Shown: positions 19,399 through 29,804 of the stretch, one piece after another
How positions within the stretch are numbered: position 1 is the first letter of the stretch
How the letters are laid out: each line of letters starts with the position of its first letter
Assembly (NCBI RefSeq): GCF_000263855.1
Contig: NZ_AJWX01000008.1
Coordinates: forward strand, 1-64,000
Source of the DNA: Pseudomonas sp. M47T1
GTDB taxonomy: Bacteria; Pseudomonadota; Gammaproteobacteria; Pseudomonadales; Pseudomonadaceae
Direction of reading: 5' to 3'
DNA length: 64,000 nt
Translations under genes and position numbers: made by a program
Notes under the pieces: model-generated
Seen by the model: the letters and a program-made list of their open reading frames with translations, nothing else
What the model was told of the DNA's origin: nothing
The model's database searches: none

Positions 19399-20370
19399 AT
19401 GAGTGCGTTACCCCCCGCTATATTCCTGATGGGCCCCACGGCCGCCGGCAAGACGGACCTGGCCATCGAACTGAGCAAGGTGTTGCCCTGCGAGCTGATC
19501 AGCGTCGATTCGGCGCTGGTCTACCGGGGCATGGACATTGGCACTGCCAAGCCCTCCAAAGAGCTGCTGGCGGCCCATCCCCACGCCCTGATCGACATTC
19601 TCGACCCGGCCCAGGCCTATTCCGCTGCCGAGTTCCGCGCCGACGCCTTGCAGGCCATGGCTGAAATCACTGCTCGTGGAAACATTCCGTTGCTGGTTGG
19701 CGGAACCATGTTGTATTTCAAGGCGTTACTGGAAGGGCTGGCCGACATGCCGGCCGCCGACGCCGCCGTGCGCGAAGAGCTCGAAGCCATGGCCAAGGCC
19801 GGTGGGCTGCAGGCCCTGCATGACGAATTGGCACGTGTTGACCCGGTTTCGGCTGCCCGCATCCACCCCAATGACCCCCAGCGCCTGATCCGTGCACTGG
19901 AGGTTTACCGGGTAAGCGGTTCCAGCATGACCGAGCATCGCGCTCGACAATCTGCGCAAAGTACCTACGCAGGCGCTCCGGGCGGCGGTCAATTGCCCTA
20001 TACTGTTGCCAGCCTGGCGATTGCGCCGACGGATCGCCAGGTGCTGCATGAACGTATCGCCCTGCGTTTTCGGCAAATGCTGGAACAGGGGTTCGTCGAC
20101 GAGGTCAGAGCCTTGCGTGCCAGAAGTGACTTGCATGCCGGCCTGCCGTCTATACGTGCAGTGGGTTATCGCCAAGTCTGGGATCATCTGGATGGCAAGC
20201 TGAGCTCGGTGGAAATGCAGGAGCGGGGCATTATTGCGACACGTCAACTGGCCAAGCGACAGTTCACCTGGTTAAGAAGTTTCGGTGATCTTCACTGGTT
20301 GGACAGCCTGGCTTGTGACAATCTGCCACGTACCTTGAAATACCTTGGAACGGTCTCCATATTGAGCTGA
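19399..20370 (+). CDS. miaA: tRNA dimethylallyltransferase MiaA
   Basis: The 323-residue enzyme adds the dimethylallyl group to A37 of tRNAs that read UNN codons, the first step of ms2i6A. The P-loop is [30 protein letters not shown] and the C-terminal [12 protein letters not shown] are family hallmarks. The ATG at 19399 follows the mutL stop by five bases. It is upstream of hfq, as in most gammaproteobacteria. Confidence 0.97.
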   Translation: MSALPPAIFLMGPTAAGKTDLAIELSKVLPCELISVDSALVYRGMDIGTAKPSKELLAAHPHALIDILDPAQAYSAAEFRADALQAMAEITARGNIPLLVGGTMLYFKALLEGLADMPAADAAVREELEAMAKAGGLQALHDELARVDPVSAARIHPNDPQRLIRALEVYRVSGSSMTEHRARQSAQSTYAGAPGGGQLPYTVASLAIAPTDRQVLHERIALRFRQMLEQGFVDEVRALRARSDLHAGLPSIRAVGYRQVWDHLDGKLSSVEMQERGIIATRQLAKRQFTWLRSFGDLHWLDSLACDNLPRTLKYLGTVSILS

Positions 20371-20463
20371 GTCCTTGTAATTGCCGTCTATCCTTGGGGT
20401 GGGGCGGCTTAAGCCATCATTTTCTGTTTTTTCTTACTATTGATCCTTAAAGGAGTGCGGCAC

Positions 20464-20724
20464 ATGTCAAAAGGGCATTCGCTACAAGACCCTTACTTGA
20501 ATACATTGCGTAAAGAGAAGGTCGGCGTTTCGATCTATCTCGTTAACGGTATCAAGTTGCAAGGTACAATCGAATCGTTCGACCAGTTCGTGATTTTGCT
20601 GAAGAACACTGTCAGCCAGATGGTCTACAAGCACGCTGTCTCCACCGTCGTACCGGTACGCCCGATCCGTCTGCCTAGCGCAACCGAATCCGAGCATGGC
20701 GACGTCGAACCAGGTAACGCCTGA
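20464..20724 (+). CDS. hfq: RNA chaperone Hfq
   Basis: The 86-residue hexameric Sm-like protein mediates sRNA and mRNA interactions and, in Pseudomonas, catabolite repression with Crc. Both Sm motifs are present: [13 protein letters not shown] and the C-terminal [10 protein letters not shown]. The C-terminal tail is short and acidic. A strong AAAGGAG lies ten bases before the ATG at 20464. The 93-bp gap after miaA may hold an own promoter. Confidence 0.98.
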   Translation: MSKGHSLQDPYLNTLRKEKVGVSIYLVNGIKLQGTIESFDQFVILLKNTVSQMVYKHAVSTVVPVRPIRLPSATESEHGDVEPGNA

Positions 20725-20736
20725 TAGGAGTCTGCT

Positions 20737-22038
20737 TTGTTCTTTGAGCGCCACGGTGGTGGTGAGCGGGCAATCCTCGTTCACTTGGATGGTCAGGACC
20801 CTGAGGCGCGCGAAGATCCGCAGGAGTTTCAGGAGCTGGCCGTTTCGGCTGGCGCCGAAACGGTCGCGTTCGTCAACGTGGCGCGTCACCAGCCCACGGC
20901 TAAATACCTGATTGGCAGCGGCAAGGTCGAGGAATTGCGCGACCGAGTCAAAGCCGAGCAGGTAGATCTGGTTATCTTCAACCACACCCTCACCCCCAGC
21001 CAGGAACGTAACCTCGAACGAGCCTTCGAGTGTCGCGTGCTGGACCGCACCGGTCTGATCCTGGATATCTTCGCCCAGCGGGCGCGTACCCATGAAGGCA
21101 AGCTGCAGGTGGAACTCGCCCAGCTTGAGCACATGAGCACGCGACTGGTTCGCGGCTGGACCCACCTTGAGCGCCAGAAAGGCGGTATCGGCCTGCGCGG
21201 CCCGGGTGAAACCCAGCTGGAAACCGACCGCCGCCTGCTGCGGGTACGCCTGCGTCAGATCAAGGCGCGCCTGGAAAAAGTTCGCAGCCAGCGTGAACAG
21301 GCCCGTCGTGGCCGCCGCCGCGCGGATATTCCGTCGGTGTCGCTGGTGGGCTACACCAACGCCGGCAAGTCCACGCTGTTCAACGCGGTGACCTCGTCCG
21401 AGGTGTACGCCGCCGACCAGTTGTTCGCCACCCTGGACCCTACCTTGCGCCGTCTGCAACTGGACGACCTGGGGCCGGTGATCCTCGCCGATACCGTGGG
21501 CTTCATTCGTCACCTGCCGCACAAGCTTGTGGAGGCTTTCCGGGCTACGCTCGAAGAGTCGAGCAACTCCGACCTGCTGCTGCACGTGATCGATGCTCAT
21601 GAGCCGGAGCGCCTGCAGCAGATCGAGCAGGTCATGGCGGTGCTCACCGAGATCGGCGCCCATGGGTTGCCGATACTCGAGGTGTATAACAAAATCGATC
21701 TGCTTGAGGGGGTCGAACCACAGATCCAGCGCGATGCCGAGGGCAAGCCGCAACGGGTCTGGGTGTCGGCGCGCGATGGGCGCGGCCTGGAGCTGGTGAA
21801 GCAGGCCGTGGCCGAGTTGCTGGGCGAGGATCTGTTTGTCGGCACCTTGCGCCTGCCGCAGCAGTTGGGGCGCCTGCGAGCGCAGTTTTTCGAGATGGGG
21901 GTGGTGCAGAGCGAGGCACACGACGAGGATGGGTCCAGTCTGCTGGCCGTCCGCGTACCGCGTACCGAACTCAACCGTCTGGTCAGCCGGGCAGGGATGG
22001 AACCGCTGGAATTCATTGAGCAACACACTTTGCAATAA
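20737..22038 (+). CDS. hflX: GTPase HflX
   Basis: The 433-residue ribosome-associated GTPase rescues or splits stalled and stressed ribosomes. An N-terminal HflX domain (about 1-180) contains the glycine-rich GGIGLRGPGETQLE. The G domain has GYTNAGKSTLFN (G1), DTVGFI (G3) and NKID (G4). The start is TTG at 20737 with AGGAG six bases upstream. It lies 12 bases after hfq. Confidence 0.96.
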   Translation: MFFERHGGGERAILVHLDGQDPEAREDPQEFQELAVSAGAETVAFVNVARHQPTAKYLIGSGKVEELRDRVKAEQVDLVIFNHTLTPSQERNLERAFECRVLDRTGLILDIFAQRARTHEGKLQVELAQLEHMSTRLVRGWTHLERQKGGIGLRGPGETQLETDRRLLRVRLRQIKARLEKVRSQREQARRGRRRADIPSVSLVGYTNAGKSTLFNAVTSSEVYAADQLFATLDPTLRRLQLDDLGPVILADTVGFIRHLPHKLVEAFRATLEESSNSDLLLHVIDAHEPERLQQIEQVMAVLTEIGAHGLPILEVYNKIDLLEGVEPQIQRDAEGKPQRVWVSARDGRGLELVKQAVAELLGEDLFVGTLRLPQQLGRLRAQFFEMGVVQSEAHDEDGSSLLAVRVPRTELNRLVSRAGMEPLEFIEQHTLQ

Positions 22039-22134
22039 AAGCCCTGCAATGCGGCGATGCCGCGAGCTCGGGCATTCTGTAGCATTGGTTGGCGCGCCGT
22101 GGGTGCGTCTTTGCTTTATCAGATGGAGAGCGCT

Positions 22135-23310
22135 ATGGCTTGGAATGAGCCGGGTGGCAACTCGAACAATCAGGATCCTTGGGGTGGTAAGCGCCGTGGG
22201 GGCGACCGCAAGGGGCCACCGGATCTCGACGAAGCCTTCCGAAAGCTGCAGGAAAGCCTGAACGGTTTGTTCGGTGGTGGAAAAAAACGCACGGGTGATG
22301 GCGGCGGTTCGTCCCGGGGTGGTGGCTTCGGCCTGCTCGGGATCGGGCTGGTCGTGCTGGCGGCCATCTGGCTGTACAGCGCCATCTACGTGGTCGATGA
22401 ACAGGAACAGGCCGTGGTGCTGCGCTTCGGCAAGTACTATGAAACGGTCGGTTCGGGCCTGAATATCTATTTCCCGCCCATCGACAAGAAGTACCTGGAG
22501 AACGTGACGCGTGAGCGTACGTACACCAAGCAGGGCCAGATGCTCACCGAGGACGAAAACATCGTCGAAGTGCCGCTGACCGTGCAATACCGCATCAGCA
22601 ACCTGCAGGACTTCGTGCTCAACGTCGACCAGCCGGAAGTCAGCCTGCAGCATGCCACCGACAGCGCCCTGCGCCACGTGGTGGGGTCCACCACCATGGA
22701 CCAGGTGCTGACCGAAGGCCGCGAACTGATGGCCAGCGAAATCAAGAAGCGCCTGCAGGGCTTCATGGACACGTACAAGACCGGTATCACCATTACCCAG
22801 GTCAACGTGCAGAGCGCGGCCGCCCCGCGTGAGGTCCAGGAAGCCTTCGATGACGTGATCCGTGCCCGTGAAGACGAGCAGCGTTCGCGCAACCAGGCCG
22901 AGACCTACGCCAACGGCGTTATCCCGGAAGCCCGCGGCCAGGCCCAGCGCATCATCGAGGACGCCAATGGCTACCGCGATGAAGTGGTGTCCCGTGCCAA
23001 GGGTGAAGCCGATCGTTTCACCAAGCTGGTGACCGAGTACCGCAAGGCACCGGAAGTGACGCGTCAGCGCCTGTACCTGGAAACCATGCAGGACGTCTAC
23101 AGCAACACCAGCAAGGTGCTGGTGAGCAGCGAGAAAGGGGGTAACAACCTGATCTACCTGCCGCTGGACAAGATGGTCAATGGCAACCACAACCCTGCTG
23201 CCGCGGCAGCAGGCAGCGTGACGCCGCAGGTCACCGATGCTGCCGGCGCCCGCGCTGCAGCCGATCTGCAACAGCAACAACGTGAACTGCGTTCCAGGGA
23301 GAGTCGCTGA
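22135..23310 (+). CDS. hflK: FtsH protease modulator HflK
   Basis: The 391-residue type II membrane protein forms the large HflK-HflC cage around FtsH. Its Gly- and Asn-rich N-terminal cytoplasmic part (about 1-70) includes GGSSRGGGFG. One transmembrane helix (about 65-90) is followed by the SPFH/band-7 domain and a coiled-coil region. The ATG at 22135 has GGAGAG five bases upstream; an in-frame ATG at 22123 is also possible. The stop overlaps the start of hflC. Confidence 0.96.
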   Translation: MAWNEPGGNSNNQDPWGGKRRGGDRKGPPDLDEAFRKLQESLNGLFGGGKKRTGDGGGSSRGGGFGLLGIGLVVLAAIWLYSAIYVVDEQEQAVVLRFGKYYETVGSGLNIYFPPIDKKYLENVTRERTYTKQGQMLTEDENIVEVPLTVQYRISNLQDFVLNVDQPEVSLQHATDSALRHVVGSTTMDQVLTEGRELMASEIKKRLQGFMDTYKTGITITQVNVQSAAAPREVQEAFDDVIRAREDEQRSRNQAETYANGVIPEARGQAQRIIEDANGYRDEVVSRAKGEADRFTKLVTEYRKAPEVTRQRLYLETMQDVYSNTSKVLVSSEKGGNNLIYLPLDKMVNGNHNPAAAAAGSVTPQVTDAAGARAAADLQQQQRELRSRESR

Positions 23311-24179
23311 TGGGCAATAAATCACTGATCGCCCTGATCGTTGGCGTGGTATTGGCCATCGTGGCGTGGAACAGCTTCTACATCGTGTCCCAGACCGAGC
23401 GCGCCGTGCTGCTGCGCTTCGGCCGCGTGGTGCAGGCCGATGTGCAGCCAGGCTTGCACGTGAAAGTGCCGTACGTGAACCAGGTGCGCAAGTTCGACGC
23501 CCGCCTGATGACCCTCGACGCCCCTACCCAGCGGTTCCTGACCCTGGAGAAGAAGGCGGTGATGGTCGATGCGTACGCCAAGTGGCGGGTCAAGGACGCA
23601 GAGCGTTACTACACCGCTACCTCGGGCCTGAAGCAGATCGCCGACGACCGCCTTTCCCGGCGCCTGGAGTCGGGCCTGCGTGACCAGTTCGGCAAGCGCA
23701 CCCTGCACGAAGTCGTGTCGGGCCAGCGAGACGAGTTGATGGCCGGCATTACCGAGTCGCTGAACAAGATGGCCAACGACGAGTTGGGCATTGAAGTCAT
23801 CGACGTGCGGGTAAAAGCCATCGACCTGCCCAAGGAAGTCAACAAAAGCGTGTTCGACCGCATGAGCACCGAGCGTGAGCGTGAAGCCCGCGAGCATCGC
23901 GCCAAGGGTAACGAGCTGGCCGAGGGCATCCGTGCCGATGCCGATCGTCAGCGCCGGGTGTTGCTGGCCGAGGCCTATCGCGAGTCTGAAGAGGCCCGTG
24001 GTGATGGTGACGCCCAGGCAGCTGCCATCTACGCCAAGGCCTACGGCCAGGATCAGGAGTTCTACTCCTTCTACCGTAGCCTGCAGGCCTACCGCCAGAG
24101 TTTCTCCAACAAGAGCGACGTGCTGGTGCTGGACCCAAGCAGCGACTTCTTCCGCTACATGGAGAAGTACAAGCCGTGA
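23310..24179 (+). CDS. hflC: FtsH protease modulator HflC
   Basis: The 289-residue partner of HflK has an N-terminal transmembrane helix (about 4-24). An SPFH/band-7 domain follows, then a charged coiled coil (about 190-235, rich in Glu, Arg and Ala). Translation is coupled to hflK by a one-base overlap. It ends the hfq-hflX-hflKC run; two hairpins follow. Confidence 0.96.
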   Translation: MGNKSLIALIVGVVLAIVAWNSFYIVSQTERAVLLRFGRVVQADVQPGLHVKVPYVNQVRKFDARLMTLDAPTQRFLTLEKKAVMVDAYAKWRVKDAERYYTATSGLKQIADDRLSRRLESGLRDQFGKRTLHEVVSGQRDELMAGITESLNKMANDELGIEVIDVRVKAIDLPKEVNKSVFDRMSTEREREAREHRAKGNELAEGIRADADRQRRVLLAEAYRESEEARGDGDAQAAAIYAKAYGQDQEFYSFYRSLQAYRQSFSNKSDVLVLDPSSDFFRYMEKYKP

Positions 24180-24188
24180 CACGGGTCT

Positions 24189-24215
24189 CCGCCGGGCGGT
24201 GAAATCGCCCGGCGG
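24189..24215 (+). terminator. GC-rich hairpin after hflC
   Basis: A perfect 10-bp stem of CCGCCGGGCG with CGCCCGGCGG and a 7-base loop starts ten bases after the hflC stop. No T run follows, so it may stabilise the mRNA end while the next hairpin terminates. Confidence 0.5.
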
Positions 24216-24250
24216 GGTGACCATTTCAGAAAACGTGTTATGATGCGGCA

Positions 24251-24273
24251 GCCGGGAAATTCCCGGCTTTTTT
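24251..24273 (+). terminator. Rho-independent terminator of the hfl operon
   Basis: A 7-bp stem (GCCGGGA/TCCCGGC) with a 3-base loop is followed by six T at 24268-24273. The rest of the 285-bp gap up to hisZ holds no gene that I can support; a small DUF2065 gene known at this place in some Pseudomonas is not seen. Confidence 0.8.
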
Positions 24274-24464
24274 GCGTCTGCAAGATCGATTGGCCCATCG
24301 TGCCAGTCTTTTGCACAGGGTTTCGAAGTGTTTTCCATGTAATCGAGGGCAATGGCTCAAGCAGGCAGGGCGGTATAGAAACCGCTGCACGTTGCCTCGT
24401 CATTGCCTGCTTCACTCACGGCTCGCATCGAAGCGTGCCGCCCGGATCATAGGGGAAAGGCGTA

Positions 24465-27000
<2,536 letters not shown>

Positions 27001-27020
27001 CAAGCGTTGATGTAAATCAC

Positions 27021-27053
27021 AAAGGGCCCGAATAAGGGCCCTTTGTCGTTTTT
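27021..27053 (+). terminator. Rho-independent terminator of purA
   Basis: A 9-bp perfect stem (AAAGGGCCC/GGGCCCTTT, 27021-27029 with 27036-27044) with a 6-base loop is followed by a T-rich tail ending in five T. Confidence 0.9.
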
Positions 27054-27140
27054 GCCTGCTGTGCGGCATGGCGTTTGCTGTGATTATTTCTTGTCGGTGC
27101 CATCATTTTGATGGCCGTTAAAAAACAAGAGGAATCACCC

Positions 27141-29075
27141 GTGTCGGCCGTACTTTCTCTTTTGCGCAGTCGTTTGCTGCGGCCCGTGTTCATCGCCCTT
27201 GGCATGGCCCTTTTGGTGCAGGTGCTGGTTGCCCTTGCGCTGACCCGGAGCACCGTGGGCGCGTTGGAGGCTGACTTGGGGGTGCGCCTGCAGGCAGACA
27301 CCAAAGCGCTCACTGGCCAGCTGGATCAGGCGGGGCGCGACGTCACGTCGGGGCTCGACGGCCTGTCGGCCAGCACCCGGCAGCGCCTCAGTGCAGGCTT
27401 GTCGTCGCGCTTGGAAGAAGAGCAGGGGCATATTCGTAACACGCTGGAGCAGGACCTCAAGGACTCGGCCAACGCCATGGCGCAACTCCTGGCCTCGGTA
27501 GCGCCGCGTGCCATCTGGGACAATGACGTGCCCACCCTGTCGGAGTTCGCCCGCCAGGCCCAGCGTAACCCCAATGTATTGTTCGTGATTTACGACGATG
27601 CCCAGGGTCAGCACCTGACGCGCTACCTCAACCGAGAAAACGCCATCAACCAGGCCCTTTTGGAAAAGGGCACCGGTGAGCGGCCGCTGGACAAGGTGCT
27701 GGATGCAGCGAAGAACGATCCATCGGTGTATTACGTCGAGGCCTCCATCAGCCCCAATGGTGTGGAGATCGGCAAGGTGCGCATGGGCGTGTCCACTGCT
27801 AACGTCGACACTGAGTTGAGTGCGCTGGATAAACGCTATGCCGCCTTGATTGCCAGCGGCGATCAATTGGTGGGCGACAGCCTGATGGGTGCGTCGGCAG
27901 ACAGCTCCAAGGCGCTCAGGGCGCGTCTGGAGGTGGCGCAGGGCAGTGCCGCGGCCTTGCAGGGCAATGCCGTGCACAGCGTCCAGGAAGCGGCGGCGAC
28001 GCTGCGCTGGCATATGGGTCTGGCCTTGGCGCTGGTGGGTTTTGGCGTGTTGCTGTTGGTGGGAGTGGTGTTGGGGCGTAGGGTGGTGAGCAAGTTGCGC
28101 CTGTTGAGCGCTGCGCTCAATGACCTGGCAGCGGGCGAGGGCGACCTGACCAAGCGCGTGCAGGTGAGCAGTGACGACGAAATCGGCGACATGGCGGCAG
28201 CGGTGAATCGCTTTGTCGACAAACTGCAGCCCATCGTGCGCGAGGCGGGCGATGTGGCTCACCGTACCGGTCAGGAAATCGGCGCCATGGCGCAGCGCAA
28301 TGCCGGGGCCGACACGGCGGCGCAATTGCAGAGTGATGAGGTGGCGGCCAGCCTGGAAGTGCTGTCGACCATGGCCGATGAAGCGCAGGCGGAAAGCCGT
28401 GCCATGCAGTCGGCGTTGCAGCAGGTGGTGGAAATTCGCCAGGCCACCGATGCCAATACCCAGGCCTCTGCCCAGGTGGGCAGCCTGATCGAGGCGCTGG
28501 CTGGCCAGGTACACAATGGCGCCAAGGTCATCGAGCGGCTGGCCGAACAGAGCCAGCAGATCGAAGTGGTGCTCAGCGTGATTCAGAGCATTGCCGAACA
28601 AACCAACCTGTTGGCACTCAATGCCGCCATCGAGGCGGCGCGGGCAGGCGAAAGCGGGCGGGGATTCGCGGTGGTGGCTGACGAGGTACGGGCCCTGGCC
28701 AGCAAGACCCAAAGCTCTACCGGTGACATTCAAGCGCATATCGGTGCCTTGCAGGCCGGGGCGCGTGAAGCGGTGGCTGCCATTGGTCAGGCGGGGCGTC
28801 AGGCCAGCGAAGGGTTGCTGGTGTTACGTGACAGTGCCCGCTTGCAGCAAAGCGTGCAGGCGTCGGTTGAGCAGGTGCACACGGCTATTGGCCTGGCGAC
28901 CCGCGCGGCAGAGCAGCAGGCCGATGGTGCGCAGGCGGTGAAGGGCAGGGTAGAGAATATTCACGCCCAGGCACGGCGGGCGGCCAAAGTAGTGGCCGAT
29001 ACCACGGCCAGCAGCAAGGTGCTCGATGACCTGGCCGCGCAGTTGCGCGACAGCATTGGGCAATTCCGCGCCTGA
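27141..29075 (+). CDS. Methyl-accepting chemotaxis protein
   Basis: The product is 644 residues from a GTG at 27141 with AGAGGA seven bases upstream; an ATG at 27111 lacks a clear site. Transmembrane segments lie at about 13-33 and 290-312 and enclose a periplasmic sensor domain of about 255 residues. A HAMP linker (about 312-365) is followed by the cytoplasmic signalling domain. The conserved hairpin tip is [18 protein letters not shown] (about 504-521). No C-terminal CheR-tethering pentapeptide is seen. The ligand cannot be read from sequence; the helical N-terminal part and the [12 protein letters not shown] segment suggest a bimodular or cache-like sensor. Confidence 0.92.
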   Translation: MSAVLSLLRSRLLRPVFIALGMALLVQVLVALALTRSTVGALEADLGVRLQADTKALTGQLDQAGRDVTSGLDGLSASTRQRLSAGLSSRLEEEQGHIRNTLEQDLKDSANAMAQLLASVAPRAIWDNDVPTLSEFARQAQRNPNVLFVIYDDAQGQHLTRYLNRENAINQALLEKGTGERPLDKVLDAAKNDPSVYYVEASISPNGVEIGKVRMGVSTANVDTELSALDKRYAALIASGDQLVGDSLMGASADSSKALRARLEVAQGSAAALQGNAVHSVQEAAATLRWHMGLALALVGFGVLLLVGVVLGRRVVSKLRLLSAALNDLAAGEGDLTKRVQVSSDDEIGDMAAAVNRFVDKLQPIVREAGDVAHRTGQEIGAMAQRNAGADTAAQLQSDEVAASLEVLSTMADEAQAESRAMQSALQQVVEIRQATDANTQASAQVGSLIEALAGQVHNGAKVIERLAEQSQQIEVVLSVIQSIAEQTNLLALNAAIEAARAGESGRGFAVVADEVRALASKTQSSTGDIQAHIGALQAGAREAVAAIGQAGRQASEGLLVLRDSARLQQSVQASVEQVHTAIGLATRAAEQQADGAQAVKGRVENIHAQARRAAKVVADTTASSKVLDDLAAQLRDSIGQFRA

Positions 29076-29086
29076 TCCCCGAACCT

Positions 29087-29138
29087 GTAGCTGCCGCTGA
29101 GGCCCAAGGCCAGCGAACCCTGGCGGCAGCGGCTACAA
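29087..29138. repeat. REP-like palindrome (GCTGCCG family)
   Basis: GTAGCTGCCGCTGAGGC pairs imperfectly with the arm ending GGCGGCAGCGGCTACAAG. It lies just after the chemoreceptor gene. Confidence 0.6.
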
Positions 29139-29170
29139 GATAGGGGGGAGTTTTCGGCGGGCAGAAACGC

Positions 29171-29194
29171 AAAAACCCGCTTTCGCGGGTTTTT
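29171..29194 (-). terminator. Terminator after the first tRNA-Leu gene
   Basis: A perfect AAAAACCCGC/GCGGGTTTTT stem with a 4-base loop. Read on the minus strand it ends in a T run and lies 37 bases past the tRNA. On the plus strand it can also end the chemoreceptor transcript. Confidence 0.85.
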
Positions 29195-29230
29195 GAGATG
29201 ATTTGCAGACCGTGATCTGTAAATCTGAAT

Positions 29231-29317
29231 TGGTGCCCAGAAGAAGACTCGAACTTCCACGACCGTAAGGTCACCAGCACCTGAAGCTGGCGTGTCTACC
29301 AATTTCACCATCTGGGC
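29231..29317 (-). tRNA. tRNA-Leu (anticodon CAG), copy 1
   Basis: The 87-nt gene has acceptor stem GCCCAGA pairing with TCTGGGC, a discriminator A and an encoded CCA. The anticodon stem is CCAGC/GCTGG with loop TTCAGGT, giving anticodon CAG. A long variable arm (GTGACCTTACGGTC) marks a class II tRNA. The T arm contains GTTCGAGTC. It is identical to the copy at 29493-29579. Confidence 0.97.
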
Positions 29318-29429
29318 AGCTACTTCGACGTTGTCCGTCGTTGTGGGGCGCACTATACGGAGCAAGTGTGGGGCTGTAAACCCCTGGAGCAACATTTTTT
29401 CAAAAAGTTTTTCCAGGCCCTTGAAACGC

Positions 29430-29453
29430 AAAAACCCGCTTTCGCGGGTTTTT
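29430..29453 (-). terminator. Terminator after the second tRNA-Leu gene
   Basis: It has the same 10-bp stem and loop as the terminator at 29171-29194. It lies 40 bases past the tRNA copy at 29493 on the minus strand, so tRNA and terminator were duplicated as a unit. Confidence 0.85.
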
Positions 29454-29492
29454 GTGGGAGGCCTAAGATTGTTGTAATCTCAAGCCTGAAAT

Positions 29493-29579
29493 TGGTGCCC
29501 AGAAGAAGACTCGAACTTCCACGACCGTAAGGTCACCAGCACCTGAAGCTGGCGTGTCTACCAATTTCACCATCTGGGC
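29493..29579 (-). tRNA. tRNA-Leu (anticodon CAG), copy 2
   Basis: It is an 87-nt, base-for-base repeat of the tRNA-Leu(CAG) at 29231-29317, including the encoded CCA. It is transcribed away from rnr. The region from 29580 to 29804 holds the divergent tRNA and rnr promoters and no gene. Confidence 0.97.
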
Positions 29580-29804
29580 ATCATCTTCAGCGCAGTTGCG
29601 TTGTCGATGGCGCGCACTATACGGGCAGTGTTTTCACCTGTAAACCCCTGTTGTGAAAAAAGTTTAGGTTTTTCCAGGTTTCTTCCGAGCGGTGCTTTTT
29701 TTGCGGGAAGATGCGGCAATGCGGGGCTGTCAAACCGTGAAATTTCCCGTTTCAATACGCGTATGCCAAACTAACCCTTATATAGACAAGGTGAAATTTC
29801 TCTA

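Noticed and set aside
24180..24464. Small DUF2065-type gene between hflC and hisZ
   Set aside because: Expected from memory of some Pseudomonas, but no reading frame here has a hydrophobic small-protein pattern; the region holds two hairpins.
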